A DNA stretch of 64,000 nucleotides, from assembly GCA_001606155.1 (NCBI GenBank), contig LODT01000025.1, positions 558,001 to 622,000 of the forward strand. Direction: 5' to 3'. Positions 35,090 to 45,964 of the stretch are shown piece by piece (the first letter of the stretch is position 1; every line of letters starts with the position of its first letter). Made by a program: the position numbers and the translations under genes. Below the pieces are notes generated by a model that worked only from the letters and a program-made list of their open reading frames with translations, was not told the origin of the DNA and made no database searches. This DNA is from Tieghemostelium lacteum. Taxonomy: Eukaryota; Evosea; Eumycetozoa; Dictyosteliales; Raperosteliaceae.

Positions 35090-36175
35090 ATGATAAACAA
35101 ATTACACATTATAATCTATATATTTATATGTTTATTGTACATTAATATATCAGAACAACAAATAATAACAGCATTTTCATATGACCAAAATGAAAATACA
35201 ATGATAAAAATTGATTTGAATCAACAGACTATTCAAAATTATACCACCAAAGTTGCCTCTGAGATTATAATATATAATGTTATTGAAACTACATCATCAC
35301 CAGATCAAATTAATCTCTTTGTTTTAAATACTACTTCAACTTACTATTCAACTGCAAGTTATTTTTATTCCAATCTATCATTATCACCAAATCATCCATT
35401 TGATCAAGAAAATCTAGATTTTTTTGCTTGGAATGTTCCATATAGTCTATATGATCCATTATCAAACAAAATAACTATATCTGGTATTAGTCCAAATATA
35501 ACTTTTGTAATATATGATTTGATTAATAATCAAGTGTAAGTTTTCAGATTACTAGATACACTATCATATTAACATGTTACTAATAGTTGATTAAAAATAT
35601 TCAGAGAAGATTTAGTGACATCATTTGTACCTGCTGATGGTGGTTTACCTGTATCAGCTATTGGACCACAAGAAAATCAAGTTACTTCATTTTTTTATGA
35701 TTCAAATGAAAAAAATGCACCCACAATTACAATTACAGATTTGGATACAAACGAAACACAAAATTATATAATTGAAGGCTTTAAATTGAATCCTATGTAT
35801 GCACTTACCAATATACCATTGTATATTAAAGGAAATCTTTATATTGTGTTAATTGAAGAAGATACTAGATCTGTTTCACTAAATTTAGTAGTATTTAACA
35901 GTGATAGTACTAGTAATAATGAAGATTCTATTGGTAGCAATAAGGTTCAATTAAAACTATTACATTCTGCTCCAAAGACTTTTATCGGTGGTATGCCATG
36001 TGTTGTAACTCAAGATCAGCAATCAGTTATACTAATCGGTGCTAATGATTTAAATTATGAGAGTTTACAATTTACAATTTATGATTTAGAAACAAATACT
36101 TTTGAAAAAGTTGAAATTGATAATAGTAAAGTAAATATGAATTTACAAAATTATATTGCCTATTTGGCTGAATAA
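35090..36175 (+). CDS. Secreted protein of unknown function, 338 residues
   Basis: Two exons, 35090-35535 and 35605-36175, encode 338 residues. The first ~24 residues are a signal peptide (HIIIYIFICLLYINISEQQ). Repeated strand-like segments built on a pattern of ITxFxYD...ITIxDLxTNExQNY recur two or three times (AFSYDQNENTMIKIDL; FFYDSNEKNAPTITITDL; FTIYDLETNTFEKVEI), suggesting a beta-propeller or similar repeat fold. Few cysteines; N-glycosylation sites are present (NYTT, NITF). No named family was recognised. Confidence 0.75.
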
Positions 36176-36277
36176 AATAATTTGTATCAATCAAATAATC
36201 AAAAAAAAAAATAGATTCTAGACCAATTTATTTACAAACTGTACAAAATATATATATAAGAAGAAGACGAAAGAGGG

Positions 36278-38071
36278 TTAATGAATTTCAACTTGAGATG
36301 ATGGTTGTTGATGTTTTTGGGAAATTGGGGATGAAGTTTTAGATTTTTCTTTTTCAGAAACCAATGATGGTTGTTTTTCTTTTTCAGATTCTAAAGAAGA
36401 GGGTTGTTGAGCAGAAAGATGTTCCTGAGCCTTACAAATTGGAGGTGAAGACTGGACATTTTGTTTTGAAGATTGTTGGGTTGGAGAGGTAGTTTTAGTT
36501 TGGTGTAATTGTGTTGGACTGACTCTCTGTGGTTGTTGTGATGATGTAGTGGTGGTGGTGGTGGTTGATGATTGATGAGGAGAACCAATTCTTAAATCGA
36601 TTAGTTGTGGAAGTAATTTTTCAATGACACTATCGACTTCGTCAACTCTGAAACCCATTTGACCGATCATCTCAACAGTATTTTGTTCATTGTGTTTAGA
36701 ATAAAATCTATTGATGGATTGATCAAACTTGACTGATGATGGTTGAGTATTTTCAGATTCTTCCCTATCACACCACAAGAGGATACCACCCATTCCTTGA
36801 TCTTTGATTTGTTTGGTCATAACTTCGATAAACTCGGTTCCAATCATTGAACCAGATGAGCCAGAGTCTCTTGGCTCATGATGATTGATCCAAGGTTCAA
36901 TAATCAATCTCTTTCTGGCACTAGATTCAGTAGTGGTACCTAAAATGTCTTTAAAGAAGTGAATGGATTCCATAGGAGACTCAACAATATGATTTTGACA
37001 AGTGTGTTCCTTTTGTTTGGCACATTTTGAATCCCAGAGATTCTTTGAGAGGTTCATGACCATACATGTAATTGTCCAAGGTCTATTGTAGACATCTTGG
37101 CTCTTGATAATATCACTAACAGCCATTCTATTCCAACTGTCTACAAATTTAGGAGAGACTCCATCGAGATCAACTGGTAATGAGAGATTGTACCACAATC
37201 TGTCCTTGTAACCATTCTTTTCCAATTCCTTATTCAGCTCACCATAAGCACGAGAGATTACCAAGAAGAGACTTGGGAAGGTTGTAAGATTCTTTTCGAT
37301 ATCCCAAACAACAAAGTTACAGACACTGTGAAGAACCATTACAAACTTCTTGAAACGTTGGTAACGTTGATTCTCCCTAGAGCAGTAATTTTCGACCCAA
37401 GATTTAATAGAACCTGGTTGGTTGGCATCTCTCATTTCTTGTTCACTAAATTCACCTGGCCAATCTTCAATAGGCATATTCTTACCACCAACAGCTACAG
37501 CCAACATTGCCTTGGAATCATTCAGAGCAGTCTTCCAATGTCTCAACGAACGGAAGAATTGAGAGGTTCTTCCATTATCATGAGTGGTATGCTCATCAAT
37601 GAAAATGTATCTTTTTCCAGGTAACAATATTCCAGGTTCTTGAGATTCAACTTTTTCACCATTGGAATTTACATAAGAACCTTTACCACCTCCAACACTT
37701 GCCAAAACACAGCAATTAAAATTACTACCAAGAGATCCAATTCTTTCAGATATTGGTATATAACTCATATCACATTGATGTGATTGTTGTTGTTGTTGAT
37801 GTGATTGTTGATGTGATTGTTCACCAGTTTGTTGGGTACTTTCACTAGAAGGTTTTTGACAATCAACAAATTTACCGTCTTTAAAAGATACAAACTTTGA
37901 CAGATCTAAAGACCATTTATCACCTTCTGAGGATCTGGAATAGCTATCTTTACTGATATCAATATAGTAACCATTCAGATACAAATGGGGAGCAGAACCT
38001 TCGTGGAATTTACCAACTACCTCTTTAACACTTTGAACAAAAGATGTAGTTTTTTCTTCAATAAAATTCAT
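36278..38071 (-). CDS. Uncharacterised 597-residue protein, possible glycosidase-like fold
   Basis: Single exon from the ATG at 38071. No signal peptide. Residues ~1-60 form a polar domain (PHLYLNGYYIDISKDS). Next is a Gln/His spacer, then a ~350-residue globular part with features reminiscent of a TIM-barrel glycosidase: CNFVVWDIEKN, LWYNLSLPVDLDGVSPKFV, KRLIIEPWINHHEP and QGMGGILLWCDREES. Strand-end acidic residues are present but no diagnostic motif such as DGxDxDxE. A segment TVEMIGQMGFRVDEVDSVIE looks like a UBA helix pair. The end is Ser/Gln/Pro/Thr-rich. I do not recognise the family; both domain suggestions are tentative. Confidence 0.75.
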   Translation of the reverse strand: MNFIEEKTTSFVQSVKEVVGKFHEGSAPHLYLNGYYIDISKDSYSRSSEGDKWSLDLSKFVSFKDGKFVDCQKPSSESTQQTGEQSHQQSHQQQQQSHQCDMSYIPISERIGSLGSNFNCCVLASVGGGKGSYVNSNGEKVESQEPGILLPGKRYIFIDEHTTHDNGRTSQFFRSLRHWKTALNDSKAMLAVAVGGKNMPIEDWPGEFSEQEMRDANQPGSIKSWVENYCSRENQRYQRFKKFVMVLHSVCNFVVWDIEKNLTTFPSLFLVISRAYGELNKELEKNGYKDRLWYNLSLPVDLDGVSPKFVDSWNRMAVSDIIKSQDVYNRPWTITCMVMNLSKNLWDSKCAKQKEHTCQNHIVESPMESIHFFKDILGTTTESSARKRLIIEPWINHHEPRDSGSSGSMIGTEFIEVMTKQIKDQGMGGILLWCDREESENTQPSSVKFDQSINRFYSKHNEQNTVEMIGQMGFRVDEVDSVIEKLLPQLIDLRIGSPHQSSTTTTTTTSSQQPQRVSPTQLHQTKTTSPTQQSSKQNVQSSPPICKAQEHLSAQQPSSLESEKEKQPSLVSEKEKSKTSSPISQKHQQPSSQVEIH

Positions 38072-38561
38072 TATTATTTTCAATAATTAGATAATTAATC
38101 TTAACTGTATACAGGAAGGAGAGTTAATAATAATTATTATAGAGTAGCAAATGTTCCTTATTTATAAGGGAAGAGAAAAGGTTGAATTTTAACAATTTAT
38201 CAGATTCCCTTGTTTGAAGAAAATTATTCCTATCTATGGAAGATTATCATATTGTCTTTTATTGTGTTTTATTCAAATAATATAGATGAATTGATTGAAT
38301 TATCATAGATTCGCTGAATATCTATGTTTTGAAGTTTCACATGAGTGAAATTTAAAAAAATATAAAAAAAAATAAATTAAATTTACCAAATCCGTCCAAA
38401 TTATTGCCTTTACACATTGTAAAATATTGATAATTCATTGTATTATTATAAAATCCATAGGTGTCAATAATTTTACGTGAAATTCATAAAATTCCCTATA
38501 CAGATGTTTTCTAAATTACAATAATAAACTATTATTTATAAATAAAATATATTATAATATT
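38072..38561. other. Intergenic between two minus-strand genes
   Basis: 490 bp of AT-rich DNA with a small inverted repeat (TTTCACATGAGTGAAA, 38335-38350). It includes the promoter of the 597-residue gene and the 3' flank of the following gene. No frames were seen. Confidence 0.5.
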
Positions 38562-39118
38562 TTATTTTTTACTTTTTAATGTTGCTGCAATCTTTTCTTT
38601 AATTTCTTTAGTTATTGATTTCTTTTCACTCTTTTGAAATACATCTCTCTTTTTAAACTTTTTTCTAGAAACCTTTAATTCTGAAACATCATTTCTTAAT
38701 TGCTTTTTTAATATATATCTATACATTGAAAATTAATTTAATAAATGTTAATTTCTTTTACCTTTTTTAAATTTTAATATTATAAATAATATATTACACA
38801 CTTTTCTCTATGTGATAGTTGTTTATCATTTCCATCATTATTTACATTATCTTCATCTTCGTTATCATCCATCATTTTATCATCACCTTCTTCATCTTTT
38901 TCATCTGTATTTTGATCTTTATTATCTAGTATATCTTTATTTTGATTTATATATTCAATGATTGGAGCAGTCTTATCTGATGTGTCAGTCATTGTTAATA
39001 ACTGATCCATTAATGTACTCTGATCATTTGTAGCTTTATAATTCTTTAATTTTGCATCTATTATTGCATTTGAGGAGGTATAATCCACTCTTAATTTATT
39101 CTTTTTATTTCTAGCCAT
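38562..39118 (-). CDS. Small charged protein of unknown function, possibly nucleolar
   Basis: Two exons, 39118-38802 and 38718-38562, encode 157 residues. The N-terminus is basic (MARNKKNKLRVDY), the middle very acidic (DEKDEEGDDKMMDDNEDED), and the C-terminus strongly basic and helical (KFKKRDVFQKSEKKSITKEI ending LKSKK). The shape is that of small ribosome-biogenesis or RNA-binding proteins, but no family signature was recognised. The donor (AA|GTGTGT) is unusual but is the only phase that joins to the acceptor before YILKKQLRND. It starts only 89 bp from the divergent NDUFB2-like gene. Confidence 0.7.
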
Positions 39119-39207
39119 TGATTTATACAATCGTTTCGTTTAGACTTGAGTATTTTTATAAATTTTTTTTTTAATTTTTTTTTTGATTTTTCATTTAGAG
39201 ATCAACA
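39119..39207. promoter_or_regulatory. Compact bidirectional promoter
   Basis: Only 89 bp separate the start codons of the charged small protein (minus) and the NDUFB2-like gene (plus). The gap contains T-rich tracts. Both genes must share this DNA for initiation. Confidence 0.55.
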
Positions 39208-39438
39208 ATGGCAGGTCACCAACCACCTTTCACTGTACTTAAACATCATAAATATCTATCCATTGGTCTAGGAACTACAATGTGGTTTTGGGTATTTTAT
39301 AGAGCTAAACAAGATTATAAATCATTTTTAGTATGAATCATGTTATTTTTGGATTTATATATATATACACACAATATGATTTTAACCTATTATTATTAGG
39401 GTATTGCTTATCCATGGGATCACAATGAGCATCATTAA
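39208..39438 (+). CDS. Complex I subunit NDUFB2-like
   Basis: Two exons, 39208-39330 and 39400-39438 (phase 0), encode 53 residues. The centre (GLGTTMWFWVFYRAKQDYK) matches the single membrane helix of NDUFB2 (LMWFWILWRFWHDS), and the end (LGIAYPWDHNEHH) is the usual short Pro/acidic/His tail. This is an accessory subunit of the membrane arm of mitochondrial NADH:ubiquinone oxidoreductase. The protein is shorter than animal forms because it lacks a cleavable presequence, as in plants and fungi. The last exon codes for only 12 residues. Confidence 0.8.
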
Positions 39439-39679
39439 ATATATAGGCCAAGCATAGCTAAATCACTCAAAAGTCAAATAAAATTTTAGGTTTAGTAAAA
39501 CACCAATAAATATTGTACAGGTACATATTCGAATACTTTAAAGAGAGTGCTAGTAATTATAGAACAAGAATAAAAAAAATATTAGATATATAGATAATCA
39601 TATTACAAAAATAGTGTAGCAGGTGATTATAAGATTTTATTTGGTTAAATAGAAGTTATGCGTTGGATAATCTTAAGAA

Positions 39680-42087
39680 TTATATACTTTTTCTTAGATT
39701 ACCATTAGAATTTTTAACAAGTAGAGCAGTTAGATCTATGTTATTTGGATTAGATTCTTGATCAATATTATTTTGATCTTGTATATCAGTGGTGATAATA
39801 GTGGTGGGTGAAATACATGATGTGTTACTAGTAGTTGTAGTACTATTAGATAAATTGTTATTTTGATGATGATTACGATGATTGTGAGGATATAATGGTG
39901 GTGATAATGATGATGGTGATAGTAATGGTACACTTTGAGTGATATCAGGTTTAATTGGTTTAAAATTTAGTTTTTTGATGGTTTTGGTGGGTATGAGTTT
40001 GGGTGATGAAATGTGGTCTTGAGAGTAGATGATTTGAATTTTACCATAAAGGATACCACTTGGAAGTCCATTTTTAGTAATTCTAGTGGCAAAGTTAAAA
40101 GGTTCTTTAGAGAATCCCAATGCCAGAGGTATAGTTGCATGTCCCAATCTAATTAATTTAGAGTCACTTCCTCCACCTGCGCTACCAGAGGATTCTTGTA
40201 GTTGATGGTGATGATGATGATGATGATGATGGTGATGGTGATGGTGTTGTTTACTTCCGTGATATACACTAATGTACAAATGTTGAGTCTCCAAAAATGA
40301 CTGCTTGTGAATCATTGGTTGAATAGCTGGAATGTCACCCCAATTAGGTGACCTGTTCTTACTGGCATAGGCAGTGAGAATATCCGATTCGATAAATGAA
40401 CAACTATTGAATATCAAATAGGGATCTGGTAATTGTCCATCAGAAAGTAAATCCAAATTCTCAGCTCTTAAATCCTGAAAAAGAATTGAACATTTTTTTT
40501 GAGTTTTTTGGAGGTGGTCTGGGAGTGGTAGACAAGGTGCTTGAATGAGTGTTTCAAAGACCCCAAAAACAGGTCGATGGTCACTTGTCAGAATACCTTT
40601 AGTCACACTTTGGTACTGCAGCGGATGAATGGGTTGACACCATGGTAGAGATCGATAGAGAATTCTGTCACACCACGAAGGTACACGTTGCTTCTCTTCA
40701 GAATACACACCTTCACAGAGTCTATCCATCTTATAAGTTGGATAAAATGTAAGTTTTTCTTCTTTGAAACCATAGAATACCTTGTCCTGTGCCTTTTGTG
40801 CAATCAATTGATCAGCAGCCAAAAGTTTCGATAGATTTCTTTTACGTATATTCAAAAGAACCTCTTCACGAAACAAATCAATTCTGTAATTTAAATCACC
40901 CATCCAGAAAACATGTGAAAACTGATTGATAATATCCATACTCTCATAACCCAACTGATCAGCACCTTTTATAATGTCCTTGTAATTTGAGTTTCTCTGA
41001 TCTACCTTCTCTTGATGTGCTGCAAAATGACTATTTACAAAACAGAAACTAGTTTCTAAAAACTGAAAACTAATGAGATTGGCACCCTTATTTCCATAAA
41101 CACCTGCAATACCGGTGGGAATGGAACTCTTTTGAATGTAGTTGAATTTAGATTGATGTTCTTTTCGACTGAATATGATAATACGCATTTTCACTAGACT
41201 TGTACTTGCAAGTTCAAAATAGTCATTACCAATATGTAAGGCTAATGTTTGAAACCAATCCGTTTCGCAATCTTTGTAATCTGATCTTGGAGAGTATTCG
41301 CATTCCTGTACACCAATAGCTATTATATCATATGGTTGAACTGAGGTATCAAACCACGATTCTAAAGAGACTGGAGGTGGTGCATCTCCCATATTCCAAG
41401 TCGATATAAATATCTTGATTTTTTCATATTCTACCTTTTCTTCTTTTTCGGGAACTTGTTTACCTAACTTATCCATCCATAAAAGTTCATAGAAACATTC
41501 TCTTCTCTCTGTACTCTGAAATAGAATAACCAGATCTTTCTTTGAAGGTTTTTTTTCTTTTTTTACTTGAGATGCTGAAAGTGGGGTTGGTGGGGTGTTT
41601 TCCAATTGTTGTTGTTCTGGTTGTTGCTGTTGTTGTTCAATCTCATCTCCCTGTGATTGTGATCCATTCGATGGATGTCTTTTATGTAAGTGCACCACAG
41701 GAAAATGATGTTGGTGTGGTTTCTTCAGTATTTGTAGTGTAATTTGTTTATTATTCCCCTTATCTTTAATAATCTTTAAAATACCTTGTAAATTATACTT
41801 TTTAATATGTTTTCTCTGACCTTTAGAATTTCTATTCTCAAATGTTAGTTTCACATGATGAAATAAGTGGCATTTGAAATATATATTATATATATAGTTT
41901 AAACCTACTTGAATATCTCAAATTTCTTATCTTTAACATTTAATAGTAAGGTTCTAGATTTACCATTCTTTATTATTTGAAATTCATAATGCATATCCAA
42001 TACATTCTTTTTTAGTGATTTATAATATTCTTCTAAATCCTTTACATCGGTTTTATTTGACAAAGAGCCACCTCTTTGTCTTAACAT
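39680..42087 (-). CDS. Inositol polyphosphate 5-phosphatase with PH-like and C2 domains
   Basis: Two exons, 42087-41909 and 41831-39680, encode 776 residues. An N-terminal PH-like fold (~1-175) begins KSRTLLLNVKDKKFEIF and ends ILFQSTERRECFYELLW, interrupted by a Gln/His spacer. The catalytic domain (~200-490) has the 5-phosphatase motifs FISTWNMGDAP, AIGVQECEY, VNSHFAAHQEK, WMGDLNYRID, VPSWCDRILY and TSDHRPVFGVF. A C2 domain follows (PDPYLIFNSC ... LYISVYHG ... IRLGHATIPL), split by a run of 14 His (~590-603). The PH/phosphatase/C2 order recalls SHIP-type enzymes, which remove the 5-phosphate from PI(3,4,5)P3; the exact substrate is inferred. The C-terminus is low complexity. Confidence 0.93.
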
Positions 42088-42486
42088 TTTAAATTTATTC
42101 TAGAAATTAGAATATATAATCTCCGAAAAAGATAATTATTTTTAATTGTAGAGTTACAGTTGTTAAACTGATCATAAAAAAAAAAAAAATATTCAAAATA
42201 TGATTCATACAATATCTCATAATAATATCTCAAATTTTTGTAAAAAAATAATTTTAGAAAATATGTGAATAACTCTAATTTAATCAAAAAAGACATTCAA
42301 AATAGAATTACTAATTCTCAATGAGAACACCTACCCCTATCACCCATTCAAAGAACTATTGATAGAAATAAACAATATCAACTGTTTAGTTATTGATTTG
42401 GAATGGTGAATACCTATTTTTTTTTTTTATTTTAAAATTAACCCCATTTCCTATTTTCGTTTATCTTTTATATTCAAATAAAAACA
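42088..42486. promoter_or_regulatory. Divergent intergenic region, 5-phosphatase / small unknown gene
   Basis: 399 bp between divergent starts. It has A runs at 42177-42189 and a T run at 42419-42430 directly preceding the plus-strand leader. No motif or RNA gene was recognised. Confidence 0.45.
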
Positions 42487-42867
42487 ATGAATACAGAAGT
42501 GAATATACCACAAGTTGATGAATTGGCAATTCAAAATTACTTTAAAAGTTTACAACTACCATTTAATTATAGGTGTGAAATTGAATATAATCAATTGTTA
42601 TCTAAAAACTCAATAGCACCACCAAAAGTTGTACCATATATATTAATGTCTTTTGATAAGATGTTGTCACCTGAAGAAAGACTTTTAGTACCTACATCCT
42701 ATCAAGGTATTCGAACCATGATGGAATTCTCTGTAACTTTAGATACCAACGACGAATCAGTAAAACAAGAAATTGAACAAATGTCTCAAGATCTGAGTAG
42801 TGATGAAGGAGATTCTTTTAGTAGTGACGAAGATATTGTTGAAGACGAAAATAAAATGAAACTATAG
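42487..42867 (+). CDS. Unidentified 126-residue protein with acidic tail
   Basis: Single exon, ATG at 42487 after an A-rich leader. The N-terminal two thirds look globular (LQLPFNYRCEIEYNQLL; PPKVVPYILMSFDKMLSPEE; TSYQGIRTMMEFSVTL). The end is a Ser/Asp/Glu-rich tail (SSDEGDSFSSDEDIVEDE) with likely CK2 phosphorylation sites. There is no signal peptide or membrane segment. No family was recognised. It converges on the CENP-I gene with ~60 bp between the stops. Confidence 0.7.
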   Translation: MNTEVNIPQVDELAIQNYFKSLQLPFNYRCEIEYNQLLSKNSIAPPKVVPYILMSFDKMLSPEERLLVPTSYQGIRTMMEFSVTLDTNDESVKQEIEQMSQDLSSDEGDSFSSDEDIVEDENKMKL

Positions 42868-42926
42868 CATAACTCTCAGATACATATATATATACAAGAA
42901 AGAGAGAAGTATTTATTAGATAACAA

Positions 42927-44509
42927 TCATAGGTAATCAGATTCATTAGAAACTACCAAAAAGAACCTGTCTATTTGATATTGTATAGATGGGTGACTAC
43001 TACTATCAATAAGTGCAATTCCTGAAAATTTTGAAAAATATTTAATGAATTCTTTGGTGGTGCTTTCGTGGTGGTCTGTTGAAGGTGTTTTGAATAGTGG
43101 GGGGTTGTTATTGAATTTGGAGTTATTTAGTCGAAACCAATGTTCAAGTAGATTGATCATTGATGTTAATAGAGATACTTTGAAAGTGATTATTGAGGTT
43201 TTAAGATAGAAACGTTGAAGTGGTTTAATTACTTTAGATTGTATTAGGTGCCATGGATGGTTATTAGATAGATAGGAAACTAATGAGAGAACTAGTTGAG
43301 GTCGTAGATTTATACCATTCCATGACTCTAGGTAATGGAATAGAAAGGTATCTACAGATAGTAAAGATTCACCAGTATATTCCATCAGTCTTTGTAGTGT
43401 AATGAAAAAGTATATAAACTCTGGGTTCTTTTGATCATGTAAAAAAGCTTCTAAATTTGAACTAACCCATCTATTGATTCTATTTAGAATCTGAGAATAG
43501 TTTTTGGTATTGGATAGTAAAAGATATCCAATGGAGTTGTCACTATCTATGAGTTGTTTAATGTTTTTACTCTTGGTTAACAGTGATCTAATGTCTTCTA
43601 GAAATGTCTCTTTACTTCCTGCTATAGTGTTTTTGCTGCATATAGACTGTAGTTGTATGAAATAGGATCTCATAAGAATTTGTATAGTATGAGGTACGAT
43701 AGTCTCTGGATCCTTTCGACAATATAGAACAAACAGAGGTAACAAGTACCCATATTCATGTCTATGCAGTAAATTAGTAACCAGCATTACTCTATGAGGT
43801 GTTATATCACCTAACAATGTCATTCTAACTAAAATCTCTACTAAAGATTGGTATAGCTTTTTTAATGACTTTTTAGGTCCTTCTCCCTCTTTAGTGGCAA
43901 TATAAAAAAACAAATAATAGAATTGGTGAAGTATCTTTATGGATAACAAATGTTTATCCATCTGCCTGCATATCCAACTGATAAGACCTAATTGTATATC
44001 ATCTTCCAATGATACCAAGCTTAATAGTATCTGATATTGAAATGCAATAGGTAAAAGTTCCTTAGGTTTCAACTTTTGTAAAACCAGTTTTTTAAATTCA
44101 CTAGAGACATTTGTAGTGGTAGCACACAGTATCAAATGTTGAAATAATTGGTAAAGTTCAACAGTAGACACCCTATTATTTTCAAGATACTCTAATATTG
44201 TGATTTTTGATCTTTCTAATATCTCATCAACTAATGATGTCGCCCTTAGTTGTCTATATGATGTATCTATATATGTATCAGCATAACATTAAATATCATT
44301 CATTCAATTCATTTTAACCTACATCTATTTAAGAACAATAAATAATAGTGAAATAGTTCTACAGGTATTGTTGATGCATTTGATTGTTGGCTGTTAACTA
44401 TAGTTGTCCTGTATTGGTATGGTGTAATTGAGGTACTATGGTTATCCCTCTTTTCATCTCCATTTGTTAAATATTTATTTTTTGATGCATTTGAGAGTAA
44501 AGAGTCCAT
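42927..44509 (-). CDS. Kinetochore protein CENP-I (Mis6) homologue
   Basis: Two exons, 44509-44319 and 44253-42927, encode 505 residues. The diagnostic block is ISWICRQMDKHLLS, then a short helix region, KKLYQSLVEILVRMTLLGDI, TPHRVMLVTNLLHRHE, and YGYLLPLFVLYCRKDPETIV. It mirrors the CENP-I pattern (L.C..+..L..+T....+.P+R+..L..L..+.G..P.L..LL.LYK...PE.V). CENP-I is part of the inner kinetochore CCAN (CENP-H/I/K group). The protein is all-helical and shorter than the human one (756). The frame is open to another ATG at 44581, giving a hydrophobic AT-driven extension; I prefer 44509. The intron (GTTAAA donor) restores a continuous helix (NRC|RQLRA). Confidence 0.72.
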
Positions 44510-44735
44510 ACAATGATCATAGACCAAGAAATTATAAATATTAAAAAAAATTTTAAATAAAAAATTACATTTTATATACATAAGATAAAAGTTAAATTAG
44601 ATTTAAATTAATGGTTTTGGAATACTCAGTTATGTGATACAATGTACAGATCTTTGATTAAATCTTACTTTTTTTTTAAAAGTTTAAAAATTCTTTTTGA
44701 TTAGTTTTTTTTTTTTCTCAATTTCTCATCAAACA

Positions 44736-45964
44736 ATGAATTATCAAGCATATCCACCACAAGGTTATCCACCACAACAACCAACAACAACCACACCAGG
44801 TGCCTATCCACCACAAGGTTATCCACCACAACAACCAACTACTACCCCAGGTGCCTATCCACCACAACAATCAACCACTCAATCTTCAGCCTGTACAATT
44901 ACAACTACACCATGTCCAACAAATAATGATACTTTACACAGCTGTTTGCATTCAAGTTCAAAAGTTTATTTAACTTCAAAGAATGGTTTTTATAATTTAG
45001 TTATGCAAGCTGATGGTGTATGTGTTGACCAATAACCCCACACCTGTTTTTTTAGATTTTTCAAAACTTTTGAGAAAATGGTGTATTTTAGAATTAGAAT
45101 AGAATGAACTTATATATTAATGATATTTAAATATTTTAGAATTTAGTAACTTATTCAGGACCAGAATTAAAAAATGCAATTTGGGCTTCAGGATCTAATC
45201 AAGCAGCATCTAATGGTCCATTTAGATTAGTTTTGCACCCAACAGGTAATTTAGTATTGGAAAATCGTACTGATTCTATTATTTGGCAATCAAGTACTCC
45301 ATATCAAGTTGCACCATGTAGTCTTACCCTCACCAACGAAGGTGAATTACATCTCATTGATGGTGATAAAAAAGTTTATTGGAAACAAACTACTGATCCA
45401 AATAAAAAACAATTCTTGTTACATTTAACTCAATCACCACAAGTAGGTTCTGCTGTAGGTACTGTAGGTGCTGTTGGTGCATACCCACAACAACCACAAC
45501 AACCACAAGCCTACCCAGGTACTTATCCACCACAACAACCACAAACTACTACACCAGGTGCCTATCCACCACAACAACAAACTCCTTATGGTCAACAACC
45601 ACAACAACCAAATTACCCATATGGTCAACAAGCACCACAAACAGGTGCCTATCCACCACAACAACAACAACAACCAGGTGCATATGGTGCATATCCAACA
45701 CCAACTTCCTCAACTACACCAGGTGCCTATCCACCACAACAACCACAAGCCTACCCAGGTGCATATCCACAACAACAACAACCAGGTGCATATGGTGCCT
45801 ATCCACCACAACAACCTCAAGCCTATCCAGGAGCCTATCCAAACACAACTACCCCAGGTGCCTATCCACCACAACAAACTCCATATGGTCAACAACCACA
45901 ACAACCAGGTGCATATTATCCAACATCAACAGCCCCATCAACAACTCCATCATATACACGTTAA
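44736..45964 (+). CDS. Comitin-like mannose-binding bulb lectin with YPPQQ repeats
   Basis: Two exons, 44736-45017 and 45140-45964 (phase 0), encode 368 residues. A bulb-type (GNA-like) lectin domain spans about 50-180: LHSCLHSSSKVYLTSKNGFY, NLVMQADG|NLVTYSG, FRLVLHPTGNLVLEN and IIWQSSTPYQ, showing the QxDxNxVxY-type sugar-binding segments. It is flanked at both ends by Pro/Gln/Tyr/Gly repeats (YPPQGYPPQQP; GAYPPQQPQAYPGAYPQQQ). D. discoideum comitin (comA) has the same lectin plus a repeat tail and links actin to mannosylated vesicle membranes. This protein is about twice as long because of the expanded C-terminal repeats and an extra N-terminal repeat block. No signal peptide, consistent with a cytosolic lectin. 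Confidence 0.88.

Noticed and set aside
44510-44581. N-terminal extension of CENP-I from ATG 44581
   Set aside because: The extra 24 residues are a hydrophobic, Phe/Tyr/Asn-rich translation of AT-rich upstream DNA. The ATG at 44509 begins the polar sequence expected of the protein.
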